Notes: generated from the sequence alone by a model not told the origin. DNA of 64,000 bases from Rhizobium sp. R634 (GCF_002211305.1 NZ_LOKW01000001.1:372001-436000), one strand, 5' to 3'; positions 30,312-37,829 are shown, numbered from the stretch's first letter. Numbers and translations: made by a program.

Positions 30312-32210
30312 ATGAGATCCGCAGAGTTCGATAGGCTTGCCCGCCGGCACGGCATTAGCCCGACCAGGCCGAGCCCCGAAAATCGCGAGGTGGCGATCTC
30401 CAACGAGGCTAAGCGCAAGATATTGTCCGCCTTGAAGGTCGATCTATCTTCAACCGCCCGGGCAGAAGCCGGCGCTTTGCCGCCGGAGGCGGACAGGAAG
30501 ATCCCAACGTCCTTTCTGCCGGATTTCCTTGTCGGCACGCGGGTTTGGGGGATTGCCCTGCAGCTCTATGAACTGCGTTCTGACCGCAACTGGGGGATCG
30601 GAGATTTCGAGGATCTTGCCGCTATGGCGGATCTCGCGGGATCGCTAGGGGCGGATTTCATCGGCCTCAACCCGCTTCATGCGCCGCTCCTCGCCGATCC
30701 CGAACGCTGCAGCCCCTACGAGCCTTCGAACCGTCAGCACCTGAACACGCTCTATATCGCAGTAGACCGGGTGCCGGGTTTTGCCGGCAATGCCGAGCTC
30801 GAAGCTCAACTGAAGAGGCTTCGCCGGACGGATCTTGTCGACTACGCCGGGGTCGCAAGAACGAAGCTTCGAGCCCTGCGCTCGCTCTGGCCGGTCTGGC
30901 AGGTGCAGGCCAAGCCGGACAAGAACTATCGTCCTGCTGATTTCGCAGCTTTCGTGGAGCAGGGCGGCGAGAGCCTGCGGCGGCACGCGCTTTTCGACTG
31001 CCTGTCGCTGTCCATGGTCGAGCGCGGCGCAGGCGCCGGCTGGCAGGCATGGCCGGCCGACTTTCAGCGTTTCGACAGTGCCGCCGTCACCGCCTTCGAG
31101 CGCCAACACACCGACGATGTCCGCTTCCACATGTGGCTGCAGTGGCTCGCGCACCGGCAGTTGCTGCAGGCGGCGGAGCGGGCGGAGAAGGCCGGCCTGC
31201 GGCTTGGTCTCTATCTCGATCTTGCCGTCGGCGAGGCTATCGACGGTTCGGCGACATGGAGCGAGCCCGACGTCTATCTATCCGATGCCACCATCGGCAG
31301 TCCGCCCGACCCCTTCGCCGTGGACGGACAGGACTGGCACCTTGCCGGCTTCCTGCCTTCCACCATCGCTGCGGGAGACGCGTCGCCCTACCGGCGCATG
31401 GTGAGCGCCGCCATGCGTTATGCCGGTGCGATCCGTATCGATCATGCGCCGGCAATCCGGCGTCTCTTCCTGGTGCCGCTCGGCAGCCGACCGGAAGACG
31501 GCGCCTATGTCAGCTATCCCCAGCATCGGCTGCTAGAGATCCTCTCCGAGGCCTCAACCGAGCATCGCTGCCTCGTCATCGGCGAAGCGCTCGGAATGAT
31601 CCCGGCTGACTTGCCGGATGATCTGGAGGCGGCTCACATCCTTTCCTATCGCATCCTTTCCTATGAACAGGATGAAAAGGGCTTCAAGCCTGCAGACGCC
31701 TATCCCCCTCTCGCTTTGGCCTGTATCTCGACGCATGACCACCAGACCCTTGCCGGCTGGTGGCGTGCTGCCGACATTGATGACCGGCGCGACCATGGTA
31801 TCGTGCCGCCGAATCTCACCGCAAAACATCTCGAAAATCGCAGGCGCGAGCGCAGACACTTGAAGGCCGCACTGAAGGCGGCCGGTCTTGACGTGCCGGC
31901 GGGGCTCACCGCAAGGGCAAGCCGGGAGACGCTGCGGAAACTCACCGTCAGCGCCTATCGCTTCATTGCCAGAACCCCTTCTCTGCTCGTGGCCGTCCGC
32001 CTTGCCGACCTCACCGACGAGAAGAAGCCGACCAATATTCCGGGCACCAGCGACAGTTACCCGAACTGGAAGCCGAAGCTGTCGGTTTCGCTGGAGGAGA
32101 TGAGATCAAGCCCGCTTATGGAGCGCGTCACGGAGGCGATGCGGGACGAAAGGCCGCAAAATCGAGCGGGGAGGGAACGAACGGACGGCCGGCGGATTCT
32201 GAATAGGTAA
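30312..32210 (+). CDS. malQ: 4-alpha-glucanotransferase (amylomaltase)
   Basis: A GH77 enzyme of 632 residues that transfers alpha-1,4-glucan segments between maltodextrins. Family marks are WGIALQLYELRSDRNWGIGD (about 79-98), PYEPSNRQHLN, the nucleophile Asp377 (IRIDHAPAI), the acid Glu425 (VIGEALG), Asp476 (STHDHQTLAG), and near the end the GH77 signature NIPGTSDSYPNWKPKLS. It probably trims or lengthens glucans for the TreY/TreZ and GlgE routes. The ATG lies 24 bases after treZ, implying cotranscription, and a small gene follows after 17 bases. Confidence 0.93.
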   Translation: MRSAEFDRLARRHGISPTRPSPENREVAISNEAKRKILSALKVDLSSTARAEAGALPPEADRKIPTSFLPDFLVGTRVWGIALQLYELRSDRNWGIGDFEDLAAMADLAGSLGADFIGLNPLHAPLLADPERCSPYEPSNRQHLNTLYIAVDRVPGFAGNAELEAQLKRLRRTDLVDYAGVARTKLRALRSLWPVWQVQAKPDKNYRPADFAAFVEQGGESLRRHALFDCLSLSMVERGAGAGWQAWPADFQRFDSAAVTAFERQHTDDVRFHMWLQWLAHRQLLQAAERAEKAGLRLGLYLDLAVGEAIDGSATWSEPDVYLSDATIGSPPDPFAVDGQDWHLAGFLPSTIAAGDASPYRRMVSAAMRYAGAIRIDHAPAIRRLFLVPLGSRPEDGAYVSYPQHRLLEILSEASTEHRCLVIGEALGMIPADLPDDLEAAHILSYRILSYEQDEKGFKPADAYPPLALACISTHDHQTLAGWWRAADIDDRRDHGIVPPNLTAKHLENRRRERRHLKAALKAAGLDVPAGLTARASRETLRKLTVSAYRFIARTPSLLVAVRLADLTDEKKPTNIPGTSDSYPNWKPKLSVSLEEMRSSPLMERVTEAMRDERPQNRAGRERTDGRRILNR

Positions 32211-32227
32211 GGATAAGGATCGCCGAG

Positions 32228-32443
32228 ATGAAATCGAAGAAAAAGCTGGTCGAAGTTGCCGTGGATACGGAGGAGGGACGGGTGCCGCTGGGCATCATGA
32301 ACGCCAAGCAGGCGCTTGCGCTTCCCGACGATCTCGATCTCGAAGTGTCGCATCCCGATCATGAGCCGGGCAACACCGATCATTTCATCCAAAAGAAAGA
32401 GTTGCGCCGGCACCTGGAGAAATCCCGGGAGCGCTCAGGCTAG
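32228..32443 (+). CDS. small charged protein, unknown
   Basis: 71 residues, strongly charged (lysine-rich start MKSKKKL, histidine/aspartate-rich middle, basic end). No recognised domain. The ATG lies 17 bases after malQ behind GGATAAGGAT, so it is probably the third gene of the treZ-malQ transcript. Codon usage matches its neighbours. Confidence 0.65.
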   Translation: MKSKKKLVEVAVDTEEGRVPLGIMNAKQALALPDDLDLEVSHPDHEPGNTDHFIQKKELRRHLEKSRERSG

Positions 32444-32473
32444 CCTCCGCTGTGGCGGATTTGCCGTCGGGGC

Positions 32474-32498
32474 GGAACCTCCGTTGATCTGGATTGTT
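32474..32498 (+). promoter_or_regulatory. putative EcfG/RpoE2-type promoter
   Basis: GGAAC at 32474-32478, 18 bases, TT at 32497-32498 (the -10 reads TGTT). The small-protein gene starts 28 bases downstream at 32526. The -10 lacks the preferred C, so the match is moderate. Confidence 0.5.
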
Positions 32499-32525
32499 TG
32501 ACTCGACAAACCGAAGGAGAAAATC

Positions 32526-32741
32526 ATGGCACATGCCGACCGGAAACATATGGGCGCTGGCGCGAAGGGGAAAGGCGACGGCAGCGGGGCGATGACCAAC
32601 CTCAACGACGAAAAACTTCCCGAGAATATGGTCCTTTCGAACCGGGACAAGACGCAGCATTCCAAGGAGCGCGGCCTCGACGGCAAGACGGTCCAGACCG
32701 AGCAATATTCCGATCACAGCTCCAATCGAAATCCCAAATGA
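32526..32741 (+). CDS. small glycine-rich hydrophilic protein (hydrophilin-like)
   Basis: 71 residues, 8 of them Gly, with many Lys, Asn, Ser, Asp and His and no Cys or Trp; hydrophobic residues are too few for a normal core, so it is probably disordered. High glycine plus high hydrophilicity is the definition of hydrophilins, proteins linked to desiccation and osmotic tolerance. AAGGAGA lies just before the ATG. It heads a run of three similar genes and has its own stress-type promoter. The hydrophilin label rests on composition only. Confidence 0.7.
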   Translation: MAHADRKHMGAGAKGKGDGSGAMTNLNDEKLPENMVLSNRDKTQHSKERGLDGKTVQTEQYSDHSSNRNPK

Positions 32742-32775
32742 AGAGGCAAACGAGGAGCCCAATAAGGAGAAGGTG

Positions 32776-32958
32776 ATGAGCAGCAGATTACCCCCCGTTC
32801 CCGCCGACAATGTCAGCCAAAAGGGTACAGGCAAGCCGGCGAAGACGAAGGCAGAGGATGCCGCCATGGCAGGCGGCGATGAAAGCCCCGACAAGAAGGG
32901 CCAGCAGGGAAACACCAAGATTAACACCACCCACCAGGGTTACCAGCAGGACAGGTAG
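32776..32958 (+). CDS. small disordered hydrophilic protein
   Basis: 60 residues, 7 of them Gly, rich in Lys, Gln, Asn and Pro, with no Cys or Trp and no hydrophobic core; probably disordered. The ATG at 32776 follows AAGGAGAAGGTG; a GTG one codon earlier is an alternative. It lies 34 bases after a similar gene and 9 bases before another, suggesting a small operon of disordered stress proteins. Confidence 0.65.
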   Translation: MSSRLPPVPADNVSQKGTGKPAKTKAEDAAMAGGDESPDKKGQQGNTKINTTHQGYQQDR

Positions 32959-32967
32959 GAGGTATCG

Positions 32968-33156
32968 ATGTCCACTTCGAAAAAGAGCCCGTCGACCATC
33001 CGCCAGGGCGGCCCGGGCGCATCGCATGAAAACGCCAAGGCTCCGCTCGAAATACCAAAGCCGCCGGCCGAGCCGGATCGGCGCACGCGAAGCAAGGTCT
33101 CCGGTGGCGGCGGCGAGCATGATCGCCATCACACCCACGATGCACGAGAAAAGTGA
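32968..33156 (+). CDS. small disordered hydrophilic protein
   Basis: 62 residues with 7 Gly, many Pro, Lys, Arg and a histidine cluster near the end (GGGGEHDRHHTHD, which could bind metal). No Cys, Trp or hydrophobic core. AGGAGG sits five bases before the ATG, an excellent ribosome site for so small a frame. Third in a row of the same composition. Confidence 0.68.
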   Translation: MSTSKKSPSTIRQGGPGASHENAKAPLEIPKPPAEPDRRTRSKVSGGGGEHDRHHTHDAREK

Positions 33157-33239
33157 GGGACAGAAAAGGCGGCGGAACCTGATCGGCAGAAGGTGTCAGG
33201 TCCGTCGCATTACGTCACCAACATGATGGAACACTGACC

Positions 33240-33401
33240 ATGACGACCGCATTCATTGTCCTTGCACTCGCTCTTATCCTCATCTTCGCCGGCCCGACCC
33301 TGCTCTACATCTGCGTCGGCTATGCCGACTATATGCTGGAACGGCGCAGGCATTTGCTAGCAGTCAAACACGCCGTAAGGCGTCGCAGCGACGAGCGTTA
33401 G
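33240..33401 (+). CDS. 53-residue single-pass membrane protein
   Basis: A short frame of 53 codons. Residues 3-28 are hydrophobic (AFIVLALALILIFAGPTLL core), followed by a strongly basic tail (ERRRHLLAVKHAVRRRSDER), the pattern of a small inner-membrane protein with a cytoplasmic positive C-terminus. The ribosome site is weak (GGAACACTGACC). It may belong to the same transcript as the preceding small genes. Confidence 0.55.
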   Translation: MTTAFIVLALALILIFAGPTLLYICVGYADYMLERRRHLLAVKHAVRRRSDER

Positions 33402-33501
33402 CTCCCGCGAGCGGACAGACAGATCACGCCATGCATGGGATGCCGACGCCCTCGGCTGACACAGCCGTTGGTGCAGCAGATCTGAGAGACCACGATGCCA
33501 G

Positions 33502-33750
33502 TTAGTGGATCGACTGCGAGGTCGGTGCGTTGATCTTGAGAAGATCCGGCGCGGGAAACATCTCGAGCAGCCCTGCCGTCAGAGCCTCGACATCCGTCGT
33601 GCCGTCGTTGAAAAGCTGAATGGCGGCGCTACAGAGGATCTGGCTGTCATGTTCGCCCACCTTGATGCCGAAATGGCGATACCAACTCATGACAGCCAGC
33701 GAAAGGCAACGGAAGTCCCGGGGCTGTATCGGCTTTTCGAAAATCGTCAT
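33502..33750 (-). CDS. unknown small protein downstream of DUF982 gene
   Basis: 82 residues, not recognised. It has a protein-like mix (SLAVMSWYRHFGIKVGEHD, then QILCSAAIQLFNDGTTDVEA) and looks folded and cytoplasmic. It is transcribed in the same direction as the DUF982 gene, 114 bases downstream of it. A longer open frame on the opposite strand across 33505-34317 is judged to be a shadow. Confidence 0.55.
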   Translation of the reverse strand: MTIFEKPIQPRDFRCLSLAVMSWYRHFGIKVGEHDSQILCSAAIQLFNDGTTDVEALTAGLLEMFPAPDLLKINAPTSQSIH

Positions 33751-33864
33751 CACGCCACCACCATGCCTGTAAACCTGATAGGCTCTTCTTCATCTTCCAC
33801 GATAGCTGACGCTTTGAAGGGCGCCAGACCGCTCGTGGGTTTAGTGCGCTTGCGCACAAACCAA

Positions 33865-34125
33865 TCAAGCGAGCACGCCGGCGGCGATGGCGGCCTGGAT
33901 GAAACGCTGGCGGGCCAATTCCGCGCTTCCGCGTCTGCGAAGCGCATCGACGCAACGCCGCTTCGCTTCGACATAGCCGCCGCCCCGCACGGTTGCCCAG
34001 CTGTTGTTCAGGGCATCGAGCGCAGCGTCGGGGCCTTCTATACGCTGACGCTGGCTCTGGCCGGTGCGGATGAACACCGGGTATCGCCATACCAGGTGGA
34101 AATCGACCTCGATAATGTCAGCCAT
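33865..34125 (-). CDS. DUF982-family protein
   Basis: 86 residues resembling the DUF982 family common in Rhizobium: a conserved Trp near the start (HLVWRYPVFIRTG), the PDAALDALNNSW segment and a C-terminal helix (RFIQAAIAAGVLA). Function unknown. The ATG at 34125 has no ribosome site of its own, but it overlaps the stop of a 39-codon upstream frame by eight bases, so translation may depend on that frame. An in-frame ATG at 34155 is possible, but its purine run is only one base from the codon. Confidence 0.7.
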   Translation of the reverse strand: MADIIEVDFHLVWRYPVFIRTGQSQRQRIEGPDAALDALNNSWATVRGGGYVEAKRRCVDALRRRGSAELARQRFIQAAIAAGVLA

Positions 34126-34237
34126 GGCGCGATCCGCGGCGATCTCGATCGGCATGCTCCCGGTTTCGGAAACTGCGCTGCCGGGCCGGCCGGCTTCCTC
34201 CGAAGAGCAGCCAGCGGCGCGATGCTTCGTGGTTCAT
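34118..34237 (-). CDS. possible 39-residue leader peptide overlapping DUF982 gene
   Basis: A 39-codon frame whose ATG at 34237 is preceded by AAGGAGAAGCCAC, the best ribosome site in the region, and lies about 22 bases downstream of a stress-type promoter. The product is very arginine-rich and not recognised. Its last codons (ATGGCTGA) contain the DUF982 start, a classic translational-coupling overlap. It could also be the remnant of a longer original N-terminus after a frameshift. Confidence 0.4.
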   Translation of the reverse strand: MNHEASRRWLLFGGSRPARQRSFRNREHADRDRRGSRHG

Positions 34238-34258
34238 GTGGCTTCTCCTTTGCCGCCG

Positions 34259-34283
34259 AACTACGCCCTCGCCCGGTTGTTCC
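34259..34283 (-). promoter_or_regulatory. putative EcfG/RpoE2-type promoter toward DUF982
   Basis: Minus strand: GGAAC (34283-34279), 18 bases, TT (34260-34259); the -10 reads AGTT. Start codon of the leader frame 22 bases downstream. Confidence 0.45.
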
Positions 34284-34322
34284 GGCCAGGAAGCCGGGTC
34301 TTACTTGTCACAGCTGAATTCC

Positions 34323-34348
34323 GGAACAAATATCCCTTGCTGCCTGTT
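34323..34348 (+). promoter_or_regulatory. putative EcfG/RpoE2-type promoter toward lipoprotein gene
   Basis: GGAAC at 34323-34327, 19 bases, TT at 34347-34348 (TGTT). It diverges from the promoter at 34259-34283 and lies 44 bases before the lipoprotein ATG. Confidence 0.45.
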
Positions 34349-34392
34349 ACTTTAGCCAGGAACGGCCGACGCCGAAGCAGCGGGAGGGTTCG

Positions 34393-34677
34393 ATGAAGCG
34401 GAGCATGGGACTGGTCCTCGCCATTGCGCTGGCAGGCTGCACGGCCAGCACGGGCATCTATTCGTCCGCGGGTCTGGAACCGATCCCGGGCAGCATCACT
34501 TATAACGGCCAGCCGCGCACGAAATTGACCAAATCGCCGGTAGGGTCTTCCTTTCCGCACAGCTTCACCGACCAATGGGGACGGCAGGTCGAGGAGATCT
34601 ATATCATCCGGCCCGACCGCACCTTGCTGATCGCCGAGCGTCATTACCGGCCGGTCTTCTCGCTCGACGATGACTAA
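34393..34677 (+). CDS. small outer-membrane-type lipoprotein
   Basis: 94 residues. A short basic start and hydrophobic core lead to the lipobox LAGC with Cys17, so the mature protein is lipid-anchored. The remaining 77 residues are not recognised; they contain YNGQPRTKLTKSPVGSSFPH and a beta-like C-terminus (EEIYIIRPDRTLLIAERHYR). GGGAGG precedes the ATG. Asp/Gln preference after the Cys cannot be judged well (Thr at +2), so sorting to the outer membrane is the default assumption. Confidence 0.75.
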   Translation: MKRSMGLVLAIALAGCTASTGIYSSAGLEPIPGSITYNGQPRTKLTKSPVGSSFPHSFTDQWGRQVEEIYIIRPDRTLLIAERHYRPVFSLDDD

Positions 34678-34774
34678 AGCGCGTCGCGATTCTGGATTCG
34701 CTCGTTGCGCTTTCTTTGTTTTACGCATGTCGTTATCGCAAGACCGCCGAACACTTTTGCGCGACATGCTCTAA
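34678..34774. repeat. RIME-like palindromic repeat
   Basis: Begins AGCGCGTCGCGATTCTGG right after the lipoprotein stop and ends CGCGACATGCTCTAA. The outer arms are inverted (AGCGCGTCGCG against CGCGACATGCT with small mismatches) and the internal TTTTACGCATGTCG stretch is typical of RIME copies in rhizobial genomes, as recalled from the family. It may double as a terminator. Confidence 0.7.
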
Positions 34775-34802
34775 GCCCGCCGCACAGAAAGGAGAGACGA
34801 TC

Positions 34803-35210
34803 ATGCCGCGCCGCAAAAACACCGAAACGACGACCCTCGACACCAGTGGAGCCAGGATTGGCGAGCCGGTGCCGAAAGCCATCATCGACACGAACACTGC
34901 CTCCGTCGGCGTTCCCAGGCAGCCTGATTATGATCCGCAAGAAGATTTGAGCGCCTTGCGAAAGCAGATCGACGCGCTTCAGCAGCAGGTCCTGGATATC
35001 GCCCGCTCGGCCAAAGGCGGCGCCGGAAAAGCCGTGCGTCAGACAGAAGCGGCGGTGAAGCTTTATCCGGTAACGACGGTTCTGCTCGTTGCGGCGGCCG
35101 CCGGCGCGCTCGTCCTTGCCGGCCGCAGCGCCTCCGCGCCGCGTCATCGCTACCATTCCCCGCTGGACGAGCTCCGGGATCTCTACCACGCGCTTCGCGA
35201 GCGCGTCTGA
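34803..35210 (+). CDS. membrane-anchored DUF883/ElaB-like protein
   Basis: 135 residues. A polar N-terminal part (1-45) leads to a short coiled coil (LSALRKQIDALQQQVLDIAR, about 45-64), a linker and one hydrophobic segment near the C-terminus (TTVLLVAAAAGALVLAG, about 95-111), then a basic tail. This is the ElaB/YqjD (DUF883) layout, small inner-membrane proteins that can bind ribosomes in stationary phase in E. coli. GAAAGGAGAGACG precedes the ATG. It follows a RIME-like element that could separate it from the lipoprotein gene. Confidence 0.7.
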   Translation: MPRRKNTETTTLDTSGARIGEPVPKAIIDTNTASVGVPRQPDYDPQEDLSALRKQIDALQQQVLDIARSAKGGAGKAVRQTEAAVKLYPVTTVLLVAAAAGALVLAGRSASAPRHRYHSPLDELRDLYHALRERV

Positions 35211-35276
35211 CAAGATTTCAGGATTGTCATCCCCTCGATTATATCGGACGCTTCGTCATCCAATCGGGGGGAAGCC

Positions 35277-35525
35277 ATGCACGACATCATCATACGAAGC
35301 GGCCTCGATATCGTTGGGCGAACGGAGCGCATGATCGAGACGGCCAAGCAGCTATTATACAACGGCAGCCTCGACGAGGTCGAGCTCTGCGAACTCGACT
35401 ACGAGATCGAACGGCTGAAGGCCGTGGTCTTCGCCGCGGACGAAGCCATTCGCTCGCTCGCGCGTACGGCCGAATGCCGGCCGCAGGCTGGCTGGTTCCA
35501 CGGGCCGCACGGTACGTTGCATTAA
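35277..35525 (+). CDS. unknown small helical protein
   Basis: 82 residues, unrecognised. Mostly helical and acidic in the middle (NGSLDEVELCELDYEIERLK, about 30-49), ending in a Gly/His-rich tail. GGGGGGAAG lies just before the ATG, a strong ribosome site. It stands alone, 66 bases after the DUF883-like gene on the same strand. Confidence 0.65.
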   Translation: MHDIIIRSGLDIVGRTERMIETAKQLLYNGSLDEVELCELDYEIERLKAVVFAADEAIRSLARTAECRPQAGWFHGPHGTLH

Positions 35526-35798
35526 GGGTCTGGCCGCCTTCGCAGCCGGTGCTTCACGAGCCAGGTCCGCGCGGGGCTTTCACGCTCCGATCTGCATGTC
35601 ACGCTGATGTCACGCGACCATAGCAACAATATGTGCTTCATAGGCACGATAGGCTGAGGCCGGGGGGCTTTCGGCCCGATTGCGGGAGCGCGCCGTTCCT
35701 GCAGTTGATCGGTCAATTGGTCGAAGACGGTCGAGTGGGGCACGCTGCGGGTATGTGCTGTTTTCGACGCCGGGTCATTGTTTCGCTGGGGCATCGCG

Positions 35799-36029
35799 AT
35801 GAGCAGGAAGACATCAGGGCAGGAATCTCAGCCCAACGAATTCATCTTTCCCGTTCACACCCGGACAATCGCGCAGATTCGCTACGATGTTCACAGCCAG
35901 CTGATGACGGTGATCTATCACGATGGCCGCACGCGCACGACAGCCGGCATACAGGGCCCGGCGATGCTGAGGCTTATCGCCCAGCAGCCGCTGGAACGCT
36001 CTCCTTTCCTGCTGCAGACGGTTATTTGA
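35799..36029 (+). CDS. small protein with KTSC-like segment
   Basis: 76 residues. After a polar start, the segment IAQIRYDVHSQLMTVIYHDG resembles the small beta-rich KTSC domain, though the KTSC residues themselves are not evident, so this is a weak likeness. No signal peptide. Its ATG follows GGGGCATCGCG, a modest ribosome site; an upstream in-frame start at 35778 is possible. The 270 bases before it hold no recognised feature. Confidence 0.5.
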   Translation: MSRKTSGQESQPNEFIFPVHTRTIAQIRYDVHSQLMTVIYHDGRTRTTAGIQGPAMLRLIAQQPLERSPFLLQTVI

Positions 36030-36133
36030 CGCGTCAGGATCGGCCTTTCGAATATTAAATGATCAGCGACGGTGCATCCATTTCGGGCGCGCCGCGTTCA
36101 TCCATGACAGCAAGGTCCATGGAGGGAACGCCG

Positions 36134-36394
36134 ATGACTTTTCCATCGCCGAAAGCCGAAGCGCCCGCGCAACGCTTCCAAGAGGCGACCGCTGCTGCGC
36201 GAACCGCATTGGAACAACTGATCGCAGAAGCCAATGAAGCCGGATGGGGAACCGAGGAAATTTCGGTGGCGCTCTTCGAGGCGGCGCGGTTCCTGAACGA
36301 GGCAAACAGAAAAGATCCCGATCCGGCCGACGATCCAGCCATCAGCGATACGCCTGCAAAGGAGCAGATCGGCCATGGCGAACTCTACGATTAG
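36134..36394 (+). CDS. small helical acidic protein, unknown
   Basis: 86 residues; one long amphipathic helical region (RFQEATAAARTALEQLIAEA) followed by EISVALFEAARFLNEANR and an acidic, proline-containing tail. No recognised family. The ATG at 36134 is chosen because GGAGGGAACG lies eight bases upstream; upstream in-frame ATGs at 36059 and 36119 lack one. A hairpin (GGGATG 36398-36403 with CATCCC 36412-36417) follows the stop. Confidence 0.65.
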   Translation: MTFPSPKAEAPAQRFQEATAAARTALEQLIAEANEAGWGTEEISVALFEAARFLNEANRKDPDPADDPAISDTPAKEQIGHGELYD

Positions 36395-36826
36395 AGCGGG
36401 ATGAGATTGCGCATCCCTTCGCGACTGAAGCCGGCAGCCTCTGCCGTAAACACCTTCGTCCGGGGGGAAACCACGTTCGGCGCTGCCGACTCGCCGCGTC
36501 GGATTCATGCGGCTTTGTCGAAATGTACATAATAGTCGTTAAAACAACCATCATAGAATATTTTAATGACACATATGTACATTTTGCTTGTCCGGCGGAC
36601 AGGGTTTCGCTATAAGGTCTCTACCGAAACATTGGGTGACCCACAGACGATCGCATGCGCTACCCGTCTCATCTGCTCGCTTGCGGGTTTAGCGGGAGGG
36701 GCCGGGGTGGTGCGCGCGGTGAACGAGGTCTCTCCATTCAATGAGCGCCCGTGAAGAGGCGAGTTTTTAGGCAGGACTCTGCGGCACCCTGTCTTTTCCA
36801 CGGCCGCAAAAACAGAGGGAACGAGA
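36395..36826. other. intergenic leader region with inverted repeats
   Basis: 432 bases without a convincing gene. Contents: a post-gene hairpin (36398-36417), an AT-rich stretch with paired TGTACA motifs (36521-36584), and short stems further down such as GTTTCG/CGAAAC around 36607-36630 and TGGGTGACCCA near 36633. It precedes the broken betaine-binding-protein gene and may hold its promoter. Confidence 0.5.
36521..36584. promoter_or_regulatory. paired TGTACA operator-like inverted repeat
   Basis: AAATGTACAT at 36521-36530 is the exact reverse complement of ATGTACATTT at 36575-36584; both centre on the palindrome TGTACA and are separated by an AT-rich 44 bases. The arrangement suggests two regulator sites flanking a promoter. 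The regulator is not identified. Confidence 0.45.
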
Positions 36827-37829
36827 ATGAGGAAATTGCTTGCATCAACATGTCTTCTGGTCGGCTTCGCGGGGTTATATGCGCCTGCGTCCGCCGCCGA
36901 ATGCGGCACGGTCGTCCTGACGGTGCATAACGTTCAGAGCGCCGAAGTGCTGACCTACGTCGACAAGTTCATCCTGGAAAACGGATATGGCTGCACGGTC
37001 GAGACCGTTCCCGGCGATACCGTGCCGACGACGACATCGATGGTGGAAAAGGGCGAACCCGACGTTTCCTCGGAGACCTGGGTGGATCTCCTGCCTGAGA
37101 TCGTTCCACGCGGCCTGAAGGAAGGCAAGATCGTATTCGGCGCGCCGGCGCTGCCGGATGGCGGCGTGCAGGGCTGGTGGATTCCGAAATATCTGGCCGA
37201 CGCCCATCCCGATATCAAGACGGTCGACGATGCGCTGAAGCATCCCGAACTCTTTCCCGATCCTGAAGATTCCAGCAAGGGCGTCATCTTCAACGGCGCA
37301 CAGGGCTGGGGGCGCGACCGTCGTGACGGCGCAGCTCTACAAAGCATACAAGGCCGCGGACAAGGGCTTCAACCTGCTCGACCCCGGTTCGGCCGCCGGC
37401 CTCGACGGCGCGATCGCCAAGGCCTATGAGCGCAAGGAAGGCTTCATCACCTATTACTGGGCGCCGACCGCATTGCTCGGCAAGTACCAGATGGTGATGC
37501 TGCAGAGCGCCGCCCCGCACGATGCGGCCGAATGGAAGCGCTGCATTACCAACCTGGATTGCCCGGATCCGAAGGTCTCCGCCTGGCCCGTCGACAAGGT
37601 CTACACGGTGCTGACGAAGGAGTTCGCGGATCGCGCCACGCCTGAGGTGCTCGCCTATTTCAATACGCGCGGCTGGAGCAACGACACGGTCGGTAAGCTG
37701 ATGGCGTGGCAGACCGAAAACCAGGCCGACGGCGAGGTTGGCGCCAAGCACTTCCTGCAGGAAAACAAGGATCTCTGGACGAAGTGGGTTCCGGCCGACA
37801 TCGCCCAGAAGGTCGAAGCTGCCTTCTGA
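36827..37829 (+). pseudogene. glycine-betaine/choline ABC binding protein, frameshifted
   Basis: An OpuAC-type periplasmic binding protein split by a +1 frameshift. The first part has a signal peptide (LLASTCLLVGFAGLYAPASA) and runs in frame to about codon 160; the second part continues one frame over from about 37313 to the stop at 37829. Dropping one G from the GGGGG run at 37308-37312 restores a single 333-residue protein reading GAQGWGATVVTAQLYKAYKA across the joint, a normal family length. Trp residues expected for a betaine/choline cage are present (ETWVDL, GWWIP, GWG, YYWAP). It could be a true pseudogene or a homopolymer sequencing error. No permease or ATPase gene is adjacent. Confidence 0.85.

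Noticed and set aside
33174..33230. GGAAC near 33179 as a further stress promoter
   Set aside because: No TT at the required distance of 18 or 19 bases.
33505..34317. A 270-codon plus-strand frame over the DUF982 region
   Set aside because: The minus strand carries the DUF982-like gene with a better context; the plus frame is shadow-like.
36600..36826. Possible riboswitch before the betaine-binding gene (a CTCTACC stretch recalling purine riboswitches, with short stems)
   Set aside because: The expected P1 stem and the second and third junctions are not present; no family fits.
37323..37829. A separate short gene after the betaine-binding N-terminus
   Set aside because: It continues the same protein exactly after removing one G; a frameshift explains it better.
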